Assembly (NCBI GenBank): GCA_002502095.1
Contig: DAPJ01000003.1
Location: 1-51,027 of the forward strand
Length of the DNA stretch: 51,027 bases
Source of the DNA: Euryarchaeota archaeon UBA62
GTDB lineage: Archaea; Thermoplasmatota; Poseidoniia; Poseidoniales; Thalassarchaeaceae
Reading direction: 5' to 3'
The stretch's first letter is position 1; each line of letters begins with the position of its first letter. Shown here piece by piece: positions 34,390-42,879 of the stretch. A model generated the notes under the pieces. It was given only the letters and a program-made list of their open reading frames with translations, had not been told where the DNA came from and ran no database searches. A program made the position numbers and the translations under genes.

Positions 34390-34656
34390 ATGGGGCATGT
34401 AGTGGTGAAGTACAAGGTAACTATGGATCAACCGGAAGAAGGAAGGCCAGATTACGACGGAATAGCTTCCAGGATCGGGGAGCTCCAAGAAGTCCAGACA
34501 TACGAAATTAAGCCATTGGCTTTCGGGATGATGTTCATCGAGGTTCAAGCAGTCCTTGAAGACGGCGAGGGCACTGTGGACGAGTTCGAAGCACGGGTTA
34601 GGGAAACTGATCCCCTAGTTGGTCAGATTGAGACCTTGGAAATGGGAAGACTCTGA
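34390..34656 (+). CDS. translation elongation factor 1-beta (archaeal)
   Basis: The protein has 88 residues from ATG 34390 (MGHVVVKYKVTMDQPEEG). This is the size and pattern of archaeal EF-1beta: a leading beta strand, the PLAFGMMFIEVQAVLED core, and the end VGQIETLEMGRL. It exchanges GDP for GTP on EF-1alpha. The frame extends upstream to 34321, but that part overlaps the zinc-ribbon gene and is not homologous. The two genes form a conserved archaeal pair. Confidence 0.93.
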   Translation: MGHVVVKYKVTMDQPEEGRPDYDGIASRIGELQEVQTYEIKPLAFGMMFIEVQAVLEDGEGTVDEFEARVRETDPLVGQIETLEMGRL

Positions 34657-36057
34657 TCAGAAGTGATCCAGTGGCGACCTCATGAATTCCCTCATCAGAA
34701 CTGTAGCATAGGTGCCGGGCGGGAGCGTGAAAGAAAGTCTTAGTGAAGCTCCGTCGGGATTCCACCTATCCCCGTCCTGAGGGCTCTCTTCCCATCTCTT
34801 AGACTTCTCAGATGAATCGGGTATGTCTGTCGCTTCCTCTACTGAAAAATCAGTAAATGGGACTGCCAATGGCCTCCTAGTTCCAGTCGTGGAGAGACGG
34901 GGTATTCTCTTGACTCTCCAATTCAATGACTCTAGTTCCGTGTCAGAAATCGCTTTTGACTCGGCTTCCCCCGGTCTTCCGAGAGTTAGAGTAGATTCGC
35001 TACCAGGGAGTGGGCCAGTTATGGAAAGCCTTCCAAGCCTACAATTTCTAATACATCTACTTAGATTGGTTTTACTGACTAATGCCATCTTTGATACGTC
35101 TATTCTTCCATTGGACTTGGTGGGAGCGACTATGTCTCCTATCTCGGGGTCAATTATGCTCATCCCAGAGGAAATCCTATTCGAGAGTGTATGATTAAAT
35201 GCCAGTGATTGTAAAGAGTGTATCATTAGCAACTGAAGAGAATTGGGAAGAGTCTTGAATGACCCTAGCCAGTCATCAGGCTTACTCTCGAGATGCCTAA
35301 GCATTTCTCTCTCATAGCCGAGATGGCCAGGGATTATTTCCAGACATGAAGAAGGGTCTTTGGTTTCCCTCCACTTTTTCCTGAAATTGTATGTTTCCTC
35401 ACTAGCCCTCCCCCCCGGCATCCCCAGATACAAGTCTACGGCTGATTCGTAATCATCTTGAATGACTGCCATGCCTACCAATGGGGTAACTGGCCTGTTA
35501 GCACCGAATCTTTGAGGACCAATCCAGTTGGGGAATACATCAGCCCCTAAGCTCTCTGAAAGCCCCTCACGAATCCTATTCACCCTTAGTAGTGCCTCTT
35601 TTCCATCCATCGGCTTACCGTCAGGAAAACAGCATCCTCTGACGGTTATTGTGAATCTATTTCCATCGTGATCACTCATTCCAACTTTCTGATGGGTCCT
35701 TCCAAGAATTTCTAAATCACAATCGGGGATTTCAACTGCCTCTACTTTCTTGATATTTGCATCAATAACAAGAATCTGAGTAGTAACGGCTCTCTTATCT
35801 TTCAATCCAGAGGCAAAAATTCTATTCCTACTGATTCCACATTGTTTGGATAGTCTGTTCAGGAACCTATTAGTCTCCCAATTTGTTAACGTGACCCTTG
35901 CCACAGTAAATCTTCCTTTTGGGTCCAAGGCAGGAACTCGGGAAACTTCCTCCACTCTGAAATCTTCGACTCTTACCTTCAAGAGACCGCCTATGCCCTC
36001 ATCTGGAAATGCCCAGCCAACGAGTCCTAGAGATTCCTCTATGCCATTCGTTGGCAC
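34657..36057 (-). CDS. truD: tRNA pseudouridine synthase D
   Basis: The protein has 466 residues. The diagnostic motif ASGLKDKRAVTTQ contains the catalytic Asp. Family segments include VEDFRVEEVSRVP near the N-terminus, NRFTITVRGC, FPNWIGPQRFGANRP, and the C-terminal FTLPPGTYATVLMREFMR. The inserted middle region is the TRUD domain. It converts a U in tRNA to pseudouridine (position 13 in bacteria). It is convergent with EF-1beta, the stops abutting, and lies directly downstream of rpoL (13 bp), probably in one transcript. Confidence 0.94.
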   Translation of the reverse strand: MPTNGIEESLGLVGWAFPDEGIGGLLKVRVEDFRVEEVSRVPALDPKGRFTVARVTLTNWETNRFLNRLSKQCGISRNRIFASGLKDKRAVTTQILVIDANIKKVEAVEIPDCDLEILGRTHQKVGMSDHDGNRFTITVRGCCFPDGKPMDGKEALLRVNRIREGLSESLGADVFPNWIGPQRFGANRPVTPLVGMAVIQDDYESAVDLYLGMPGGRASEETYNFRKKWRETKDPSSCLEIIPGHLGYEREMLRHLESKPDDWLGSFKTLPNSLQLLMIHSLQSLAFNHTLSNRISSGMSIIDPEIGDIVAPTKSNGRIDVSKMALVSKTNLSRCIRNCRLGRLSITGPLPGSESTLTLGRPGEAESKAISDTELESLNWRVKRIPRLSTTGTRRPLAVPFTDFSVEEATDIPDSSEKSKRWEESPQDGDRWNPDGASLRLSFTLPPGTYATVLMREFMRSPLDHF

Positions 36058-36070
36058 GTTCTCACCATCC

Positions 36071-36334
36071 TCAGAGTTTTAGCCCTGAGAACTCCTTTGA
36101 GATTCCGGCACATAGATCCCTAAACACCTTCTCGGCCTTCTTTCCCTTGACAGCTCTGACGTAAAGTTCTGGTTCATCCAAATCTGGATGCTTCTGGAAA
36201 AAGTTTGCATACTCCACGTTTGGGCTCTCGTTCAACCTTGTTCTGAAAAGCTGGAGGGTTGTATGCGTCTCTCCTGAAATCCTTAGTCTAAGTTCGCGAC
36301 CTTCATTCATTAGTACTTTTATCGACATGGACAT
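36071..36334 (-). CDS. rpoL: DNA-directed RNA polymerase subunit L (Rpb11 homologue)
   Basis: The protein has 87 residues. The family signature is seen: LRLRISGETHTTLQLFRTRLNE, then VEYANFFQKHPDLDEPELYVRA and a C-terminal helix (KAEKVFRDLCAGISKEF). It forms the alpha-like heterodimer with subunit D that nucleates archaeal RNA polymerase. It is upstream of truD on the same strand and divergent from the RND gene at 36439. Confidence 0.93.
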   Translation of the reverse strand: MSMSIKVLMNEGRELRLRISGETHTTLQLFRTRLNESPNVEYANFFQKHPDLDEPELYVRAVKGKKAEKVFRDLCAGISKEFSGLKL

Positions 36335-36407
36335 CCGCCCGACCAGCCACTCCCTTTTGAGGGCTTTCCTAAGTTAGTAGCCCCTACGGGGCCTGCTGAA
36401 AGCCTAA

Positions 36408-36415
36408 GTTAAACA
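36408..36415 (+). promoter_or_regulatory. TATA-like box of the second RND gene
   Basis: The plus strand reads GTTAAACA centred about 28 bp upstream of ATG 36439, which implies a leaderless or nearly leaderless mRNA. Confidence 0.4.
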
Positions 36416-36438
36416 GTGAGTCGGTTTGGCCGGGACTC

Positions 36439-38982
36439 ATGGGGGACCGAGAAGCCAGGGATAGACTGGTATCGGCTTTCGAGAGATTGGCTCTGCCTTC
36501 ACTGATGGTAAGTATTCTTCTTACAGTATTCATGGCTAGTGTGATAATACCACTCCCGGCTTTCACAACAGACCTGGAATCGTTCTCCCCAGATAGTGAA
36601 TCTGAGCAGGCCGTAGATAGGATTGATGAGATGATTCCGTCCTCTGGCCATAGAGTATATGTCCATGTGAAATCTGAGGATAGTGGCAATATTCTAAGAA
36701 TTCAGCAATTATCAGGATTATTGGATGATATGGAAGCCATTAACTCGATGGTACCAGAAGGTAGTATTTCCTCCCATATCAATGCGGCTGATGCGATTCA
36801 ACGTACTATCGATGAAAGGACGGATGATGATTCGAGAATCTCCGGATTTGCTGATTGGGGTGGCCTATTGGAGGTCGTTTTGGATGAAGGCGAAGATTGT
36901 ATTGAAGCATCTGGAGACGAGAGGGCCTTGGCAACTGCTTCTTTTGCGGCATCTGCTATGCTCCATACTGATTTTGAGTTTGATCAAGTTTGCGAGTGGC
37001 TAGAAGATGGCGATGGGGACCCTACTCCTACTGCTTCAAGTACACTTTGGGTTATCGAGTTGAATGGGACTTTGGATAGGGACGGAAGGGAAGATATAGC
37101 CCAGCAGATTAGAACTCATCTAAATTCTGAGGGGAGTTCTGGCCTATCTTATGGAGTGATTTCGGATGATTTAATCAGTAGCGATATCAACGACAAGACA
37201 CTTGATGAAATGATTTGGTTATTCGTGATATCGATAGCAGTTGTCGTAGCTGTTTTAGCATTGGCTTTCCGTTCTGTCATCATGGTTGCTGCACCTCTCT
37301 TGAGTCTATCAGCAGCTTTGATTTGGACATACGGGACCATCACTCTCTTGGGTATGAAATTCTCGATTTTGGAAGTCGCGGTGGCGCCGGTAGTTCTAGG
37401 ATTGGGTATAGATTACTCAATACACCTTCAGAGAGGATATGAGAAGGCCAGAAGATCGTCGGCTTCTGCGGCCGCTGCTTGGGTTCAGTCCTTCGACTCT
37501 GTTCGGGTAGCTTTGATGCTAGCAGTAGTTACCACTGTCTTTGCTTTCCTATCGAATTCGTTCTCGCCTCTACCGCCATTGAGAACTTTTGGTGTAACAT
37601 TGGCGCTCGGGGTCATATCTGCCTTCTTAGCTAGTACAGTAACTGTGGGTGCCGTACATGTTGTGGCAGAGAGGGGGATAGGAAATGGGACATCTGCTGG
37701 TCTACAATTTGACAAGTTGGCCACGTATACCACAGAGTTCCAGAGAAAGAATGCAGTATGGGTCATGCTGGCTGTAGCTGCTGTGACCACCGGCTCAGTG
37801 TCGATTGCCGTGATGGAGTTAGATACTAGTTTCGAATTAACGGATTTCCTTTCTGAAGATGAGATGGAAGTAATGCAAGTAAGACAGGATATCTATGATT
37901 CATATGATGCCGCGGCTTGGAAAACTGTGGATATTTTCATCGAGCCCCCTGTCGGGGATGATTCAATAACCGGAGAATCGGATCTCCTTAGGGCAATGGA
38001 TTTCTTGGATACGCGTATTTCGGGTATCCCCGAAGTAGTCAATCCAACGAGTACCTCATCTGATCGTCCATCTTATGACGGGCTATATCCAATATTGAGG
38101 GACGCTGTCGATAGCGATCAGTCATTCGGAGAAGAGTTTCATCTGGCAATTTTTGATGGTGAGCTAGGGATTTCTGATGGATTCGTAGAAGGGGACCTGA
38201 CTTCAGCAATATCTTCATTGTTATCGAACCAATCCGTAGGTGACCCACTTAGGGGCCAAACATGGTCTGAGAGAGTATCTGACCATGTAGCATTGACTGA
38301 GGATTCTTCGGGAATACTGTTTCTGAAAATGAGTATAGATGTGGTGGCTAAGACCAGTGAAGACTCAGCAAGAGTTTCAGAGGTTTTCAAGCACCAAGCA
38401 TCACTAATTGAGGATAGTGACGGACTTGTTGAGTGTAGAGCGTACGCCTCTGGAGATGTCGTAATGATAGACGGAATTCTGTCAGGATTGGTCGTTTCAC
38501 AAGTTGAGTCGACGGCAATAAGCCTTCTAGTCTCCATATTTGTCCTATTCCTGCTTACTAGGAGGCTTGGACAATCTTTGGTGGTTATCCTTCCAGTTGG
38601 ATTAGCTGGAGCATGGGTTGTTGGCTCTATGGCTATGCTTGGCCTGAATTGGAATGTTCTTACGATAATGATCACGGCTCTGACGATTGGCCTGGGAATA
38701 GACTACTCGATACATGTCTGGAGGAGGTTCGAGAAGAATAGGAGTTCAGGCATGGGCGTTTGGGATTCTATGAGGGAGATGTATGCAACAACTGGTACTG
38801 CGCTATTGATGTCCGCAGGGACTACAATATGCGGATTCTTAGTACTGATGCTATCACCAATTCCAGTAATTAGCGACTTTGGAATAGTGAGTTCTATTGC
38901 TGTAGCATTCTCATTAATCCTTTCTCTGATTGTCCTACCCGTTCTTCTCGCTGCTGAGGTCAGGACATCAAACGGATCCTAA
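36439..38982 (+). CDS. RND/MMPL superfamily membrane protein (second copy)
   Basis: The protein has 847 residues. The first membrane helix is near residues 18-42 (LMVSILLTVFMASVIIPL). There are two external loop regions (about 45-255 and 460-680) and two helix bundles with RND motifs VVLGLGIDYSIHLQRGYEK and TALTIGLGIDYSIHVWRRFEK. It is shorter than the family member at 24881-28243 and lacks that protein's cytoplasmic N-terminus and Cys/Ca loop. It is probably a proton-driven exporter or lipid transporter. The stop overlaps the stop region of the convergent gene at 38979. Confidence 0.9.
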   Translation: MGDREARDRLVSAFERLALPSLMVSILLTVFMASVIIPLPAFTTDLESFSPDSESEQAVDRIDEMIPSSGHRVYVHVKSEDSGNILRIQQLSGLLDDMEAINSMVPEGSISSHINAADAIQRTIDERTDDDSRISGFADWGGLLEVVLDEGEDCIEASGDERALATASFAASAMLHTDFEFDQVCEWLEDGDGDPTPTASSTLWVIELNGTLDRDGREDIAQQIRTHLNSEGSSGLSYGVISDDLISSDINDKTLDEMIWLFVISIAVVVAVLALAFRSVIMVAAPLLSLSAALIWTYGTITLLGMKFSILEVAVAPVVLGLGIDYSIHLQRGYEKARRSSASAAAAWVQSFDSVRVALMLAVVTTVFAFLSNSFSPLPPLRTFGVTLALGVISAFLASTVTVGAVHVVAERGIGNGTSAGLQFDKLATYTTEFQRKNAVWVMLAVAAVTTGSVSIAVMELDTSFELTDFLSEDEMEVMQVRQDIYDSYDAAAWKTVDIFIEPPVGDDSITGESDLLRAMDFLDTRISGIPEVVNPTSTSSDRPSYDGLYPILRDAVDSDQSFGEEFHLAIFDGELGISDGFVEGDLTSAISSLLSNQSVGDPLRGQTWSERVSDHVALTEDSSGILFLKMSIDVVAKTSEDSARVSEVFKHQASLIEDSDGLVECRAYASGDVVMIDGILSGLVVSQVESTAISLLVSIFVLFLLTRRLGQSLVVILPVGLAGAWVVGSMAMLGLNWNVLTIMITALTIGLGIDYSIHVWRRFEKNRSSGMGVWDSMREMYATTGTALLMSAGTTICGFLVLMLSPIPVISDFGIVSSIAVAFSLILSLIVLPVLLAAEVRTSNGS

Positions 38983-39554
38983 TTGGGATTTCCAATCAAT
39001 TCGGCGATTTTTGACATATTCAATCCTTGCTCCCTAGCCACTAGGGAAAGTGCCATCCAAAGAGTGACAGGGCCTAGCGCCCTCCTCTTTCTTTGTGCGC
39101 GTCTGACGACCTCTTTCATCGGCAGTCCCGATTCTTGCGAAATCCATGCAATCATTGGCTTGATACTTGCTTCGGCCCAATCTGGCGGATATTTTTGATT
39201 GGTAACAACCTCAATCTGTGATTTCACAACGCCTTCAGGAATGAGTATGCGAGGCTGTTCAACGGGTTTGACGACAAGTTCGGGAGGAGTTAGCAAACTC
39301 CTAACAATCGGGCTCCAACCAAATGGAGGATCCAAGGGTATAACGTTCTGGTTTGGAGATAGTCTCCCGTTGGAATTAGTCAGCCATCCTGTTTCACATA
39401 ATTTATCTATTATTTGAGGAGCCATTCCCGGGTTCATCCACTGCATATCAAGGGTCCATATCCTCACTAGTTCATCATAAGGTAGCTCACTAGTAATAGA
39501 ATTGGAAAATGTCGCATGGATAATCCTCCTTATCTCATCATCGATAGTCCCCAT
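38979..39554 (-). CDS. DUF2240-like archaeal protein
   Basis: The protein has 191 residues. The N-terminal half looks like a winged-helix/DUF2240 region (LVRIWTLDMQWMNPGMAPQII, CETGWLT, and a proline-rich DPPFGWSP link). The C-terminal helical part (PMIAWISQESGLPMKEVVRRAQRKRRALG, MALSLVAREQGLNMSKIAEL) also fits this archaeal family of unknown function, possibly nucleic-acid binding. It is divergent from the HEAT-repeat gene with only about 22 bp between annotated starts. Confidence 0.7.
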   Translation of the reverse strand: MGTIDDEIRRIIHATFSNSITSELPYDELVRIWTLDMQWMNPGMAPQIIDKLCETGWLTNSNGRLSPNQNVIPLDPPFGWSPIVRSLLTPPELVVKPVEQPRILIPEGVVKSQIEVVTNQKYPPDWAEASIKPMIAWISQESGLPMKEVVRRAQRKRRALGPVTLWMALSLVAREQGLNMSKIAELIGNPN

Positions 39555-39576
39555 ATGAAGGACTGTCAGGTCACTA

Positions 39577-40863
39577 GTGAATAGGATTTTGCAGAATAAA
39601 CATGTTAGGATTCACTTGAATAGGGACGAGGTAGTGCGGCGATTGAGTCCCATGGCCAGAGAATACATAGCCAGAGATCCACGAACTGGGAAGGCGCTTA
39701 GGAAATCGAGTGCGAAAGAAGACTCTGATATCAGGGGCCTTCTTCCTAAATCTGGAACCTGGGAGGTGATTCCTAGGTCAGATATCTTAAAATTGGCTTC
39801 TGGGGAGTTAAAGATGTTAGATCTACCAAGAGCTTCAGGTGGCGGTTTTGCTAGGAGGAAGGACGGTATTAGGGCCCTGAATCGTGTTTATGAAAGTGAT
39901 ATTGAAATCGCACACAGCATTCTCCTTGATTGCCTAGATGACGATATTGACTCTATTCGAGCCACAGCTTTAGAGAGTATGCCTTCATTCTCTTTGAGGA
40001 AACATGAGGGGCTAATCAGGTGTCTTTCTGACAGATTGATGGACGACTCTAATGAAGTCAGGGAGGAGGCCATGAATTCTCTCATCAAAATGGCACCTAT
40101 TTTTCCTTCCGGCTGTGAAGAAGTTCTGAGAAGGGAGCTTAGGCATAAAGTAGAGAAACATCGAAAGAGCGCCTTCACTGCATTGAAATCGACATCCCAA
40201 AGATGGGCAGAAACAGGGTGCCTTCACATTGATGAGCTGATTCGCGAGGAAGATGTTGACCTGCGAAGAAGGGCGTCCTCGATTCTCAGAGTTTTGGCAA
40301 CCAAAGGAGGTGCAGAGGGATGGGATCTGATAGGATGGTGCTTGGAAGATGAGGATGCTGAAGTAAGGAGGAAGGCGTCAAAGACACTTAACTCCCTAGC
40401 AGGAGCGGAACCACGAATCGCGGCCATTCTAGTGGAGGTTGCGATGTCTGATGATGATGCAGTGGTGAGGAAATCTGCCATAGGTGCTCTGAAGAAGCTG
40501 AATATGGAAAGTCCAAGAGTTTCAAGGATGGTGATAGATGGGGCACGTGACAGGGACTACGAGTTGAGGAAGGCCTGTATTGGGCTTCTTTCAATAATTT
40601 TGAGTGGTACCGAATTAAGAGAAACAGCCAAAGAACTACTGCGTCAGGAGACTCGAATGGACTTGAGGAAGAGGCTTGAGTCTCTATCAACCGACTTGGA
40701 GATGGAGGGAACTGAGGAACAGAAGAACAGCTTTCTGGCACCTCTGGAACATGTACCAGATGAGGGAGAAAATACCCCAGACCTAAAGATGGCTGAAGGT
40801 ATCATGAAGGGTGAACATCATAAAGACAAGTTAAGTCGGCCGGAAAGCGAGGGTAGCACATGA
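39577..40863 (+). CDS. HEAT-repeat protein
   Basis: The protein has 428 residues if the GTG at 39577 is used; ATG 39652 (MAREYIARDPRTGKAL) is an alternative that leaves more room for the divergent promoter. From about residue 110 there are at least six HEAT-like helical repeats with DDxxVRxxA phrases: DDIDSIRATALESM, DDSNEVREEAMNSL, EDVDLRRRASSIL, EDAEVRRKASKTL, DDAVVRKSAIGAL and RDYELRKACIGLL. Such solenoids bind proteins or nucleic acids. It is the first gene of a tight plus-strand operon, overlapping the next gene by 4 bp (ATGA). Confidence 0.85.
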   Translation: MNRILQNKHVRIHLNRDEVVRRLSPMAREYIARDPRTGKALRKSSAKEDSDIRGLLPKSGTWEVIPRSDILKLASGELKMLDLPRASGGGFARRKDGIRALNRVYESDIEIAHSILLDCLDDDIDSIRATALESMPSFSLRKHEGLIRCLSDRLMDDSNEVREEAMNSLIKMAPIFPSGCEEVLRRELRHKVEKHRKSAFTALKSTSQRWAETGCLHIDELIREEDVDLRRRASSILRVLATKGGAEGWDLIGWCLEDEDAEVRRKASKTLNSLAGAEPRIAAILVEVAMSDDDAVVRKSAIGALKKLNMESPRVSRMVIDGARDRDYELRKACIGLLSIILSGTELRETAKELLRQETRMDLRKRLESLSTDLEMEGTEEQKNSFLAPLEHVPDEGENTPDLKMAEGIMKGEHHKDKLSRPESEGST

Positions 40864-41144
40864 GTGAGTATGTCGACGAAAAGGCGGAGCGATTTGAGCG
40901 CCTGTGGGAGGGTATGACTCCCAAAGGATACAACCGTGCAAAGTCCCTCAAGTTCAGACAGTACATGAGGCAACACGTCCTCCAAAAGTTCCACAAGAGG
41001 AAGCCAACTCAGTTTACATCTGTACAAGATAATCACTATAATCACAACTTCTCCAGTAAGGAACATTTCCTTACCAAGGAGAACTGCAAGAAGTACTGGA
41101 TGGGAGAGCTCCAGGCCGAGATCAAAGAATCGGAGAACTTCTGA
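40860..41144 (+). CDS. small basic protein of unknown function
   Basis: This 94-residue soluble protein has a basic, aromatic-rich centre (FRQYMRQHVLQKFHKRKPTQF) and a His/Asn/Tyr-rich stretch (DNHYNHNF). There are no membrane segments, and one Cys. It overlaps the HEAT gene by ATGA and is followed 15 bp later by the DEAD-box helicase, so it is almost certainly translated in the same operon. No family is recognised. The charge and context would suit an RNA or ribonucleoprotein role, which is speculation. Confidence 0.75.
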   Translation: MSEYVDEKAERFERLWEGMTPKGYNRAKSLKFRQYMRQHVLQKFHKRKPTQFTSVQDNHYNHNFSSKEHFLTKENCKKYWMGELQAEIKESENF

Positions 41145-41159
41145 TTCTGAGGCGTTTCC

Positions 41160-42584
41160 ATGACTACTTCACCCATAGGTTTTGACAAATGGGGCTTAGA
41201 GGAGCCTATATCAACGGCCATCAAGGAAAGAGGATGGACTGAACCTACAGAAATACAGGTCGAGTCTGTCCCACATGCCAGGAAGGGCAGGGACATAGTA
41301 GGGCAAGCTAGGACAGGTTCGGGGAAAACCGCCGCATTTGGAATACCAATACTGGAGAAGTGCGAAGTTTCCGGGAGCATTCAGGCGATTATCCTATGTC
41401 CAACCAGGGAGTTGGCCGTACAGGTCTCCGAGGAGCTATCAATTTTACAGGGGAAGAAGGGGCTAGCCATTCAAACAGTTTATGGGGGAACTGATTTAGA
41501 GAAGCAGGCCAAGAAGCTTAGCGAAGGAACAGATATCGTAGTGGGCACTCCTGGAAGAGTGATTGATATGTCCAAAAGAGGGCATCTTAACTTGGAAACT
41601 GTCTCTCTATTCTGTCTAGACGAAGCAGATAGGATGCTAGATATGGGGTTCTTCCCCGACGTCCTGTGGATTTTTGAGAAAACGGTGAATAGAAGTCAGA
41701 CTCTTCTATTCAGTGCGACCTTTCCTGAGGAAGTGTTGGACGCGGCAGAGGAATTCCTACGAGATCCCGTTCATGTCATGAGCGAGGATCTTGTTGTGGA
41801 AGTACCAGAAATCGATCAATATGCAGTTAGAGTCGGTAGAGCAAATAAACTCTGGGCGTTAGGGAGGATAATTGGAAGTACTGACGATGACTCACAGATA
41901 CTGATTTTCTCCAATACCAAGAGAATGGTTGACTTAATCGTCGAGAGACTAGGGAAGTTTCGTTTCAATTCAGTAGGCCTGCATGGGGATATGCCGCAGA
42001 ATAAGAGAGAGAAAATACTTAATTCATTCAGGGATGGATCTGAAAAAATTGTTGTTGCTACTGATGTTGCGGCAAGAGGACTGGATGTAGATGGCATTAC
42101 TCACGTAATTAATTACGACCTCCCTGATGATACTGAAGTCTATGTTCACCGGATAGGAAGGACAGGAAGAATGGGTCGCAGGGGCGAATCATGGAGCTTC
42201 GTTTCTGGTAAAGAGGTGCAAGCGATAGATAGAATCTGCTCCACTTGGGGATTGACAATACCTTTTGTTGAGCCACCATCCCTGCCAGCAGGGGTAGAGC
42301 GAGATTTCGTGCCTAGGAGGGACGACTGGGAAGAGGTCTCAGATGCTTTTGGCATGGTATGCGTTAGGATGAGTCTTGAAGGTTCAGAAAAGACCCGTAG
42401 AGAGATTGTGGATTGGATTGTCTCAGAAGCAAGAATTCCTGAGATAGCAGTCGGAGAGACGTACATGGATTCTGAAGGTTTGATTGTAGAGATTCATGTT
42501 GAGAAGGTTGCTTATGTCATCGATGTTATCAAGAGAAGAAAGATGGACGGCGTTTCTCTTAATCCAAAAATAGTAAATGCTTGA
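41160..42584 (+). CDS. DEAD-box RNA helicase
   Basis: The protein has 474 residues. All core motifs are seen: the Q-motif region (GWTEPTEIQVESVP), I ARTGSGKTAA, Ia PTRELAVQ, Ib GTPGRVID, II DEADRMLDMGF, III SATFPEE, IV ILIFSNTKRMVD, V VATDVAARGLDVDGITHVINYDLP, and VI HRIGRTGRMGRRG. The last 75 residues (FGMVCVRMSLEGS ... VIDVIKRRKMDG) look like a DbpA-type RNA-binding domain, so ribosome assembly is a reasonable guess. It overlaps the following TusA-like gene by 8 bp. Confidence 0.95.
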   Translation: MTTSPIGFDKWGLEEPISTAIKERGWTEPTEIQVESVPHARKGRDIVGQARTGSGKTAAFGIPILEKCEVSGSIQAIILCPTRELAVQVSEELSILQGKKGLAIQTVYGGTDLEKQAKKLSEGTDIVVGTPGRVIDMSKRGHLNLETVSLFCLDEADRMLDMGFFPDVLWIFEKTVNRSQTLLFSATFPEEVLDAAEEFLRDPVHVMSEDLVVEVPEIDQYAVRVGRANKLWALGRIIGSTDDDSQILIFSNTKRMVDLIVERLGKFRFNSVGLHGDMPQNKREKILNSFRDGSEKIVVATDVAARGLDVDGITHVINYDLPDDTEVYVHRIGRTGRMGRRGESWSFVSGKEVQAIDRICSTWGLTIPFVEPPSLPAGVERDFVPRRDDWEEVSDAFGMVCVRMSLEGSEKTRREIVDWIVSEARIPEIAVGETYMDSEGLIVEIHVEKVAYVIDVIKRRKMDGVSLNPKIVNA

Positions 42585-42879
42585 GGGTGGGATTCAAACG
42601 GTCCTCCCTCTTGGTGAGTGTGTGGGTCTAGTGGGTCCAGAACGAAAAAATTTGAATCTCCTAGGATTCTTTTGTCCGATTCCTATTAATGAGACTAGGA
42701 TTGCATTGTCCGAGTTATCAGACGGCGATGTGATCGAGGTGGTGTGTGATGATCGTGAAACTCTGAGGGATATTCCACTTCTTTGCAAGAGGTTGAATGT
42801 GTCACTGATATCAATTGAAGAAAACTCAGGAGAGTTCACTTTCTTAATCAAGAATTCAGCAATTTTGGGAGATATTTGA
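42577..42879 (+). CDS. TusA-family (SirA-like) sulfur-carrier protein
   Basis: The protein has 100 residues. LLGFFCPIPINETRIALSEL has the family CPxP motif with its sulfur-carrying Cys, followed by GDVIEVVCDD and the helix DIPLLCKRL of the two-layer TusA fold. The N-terminal 25 residues are extra to the core. In bacteria these proteins relay persulfide sulfur for tRNA thiolation or molybdopterin. It sits between the helicase and ribA with no intergenic space. Confidence 0.85.
   Translation: MLEGGIQTVLPLGECVGLVGPERKNLNLLGFFCPIPINETRIALSELSDGDVIEVVCDDRETLRDIPLLCKRLNVSLISIEENSGEFTFLIKNSAILGDI

Noticed and set aside
36360..36420. Hairpin GCCCC-TAC-GGGGC with flanking CCTAAGTTA repeats as a possible C/D-box or other small RNA
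   Set aside because: No credible C and D boxes or K-turn were found. The stretch is the short divergent promoter region between rpoL and the RND gene.
39577..39651. Certainty about the GTG start of the HEAT-repeat protein
   Set aside because: It leaves only 22 bp to the divergent gene, and ATG 39652 is equally possible; no motif decides.
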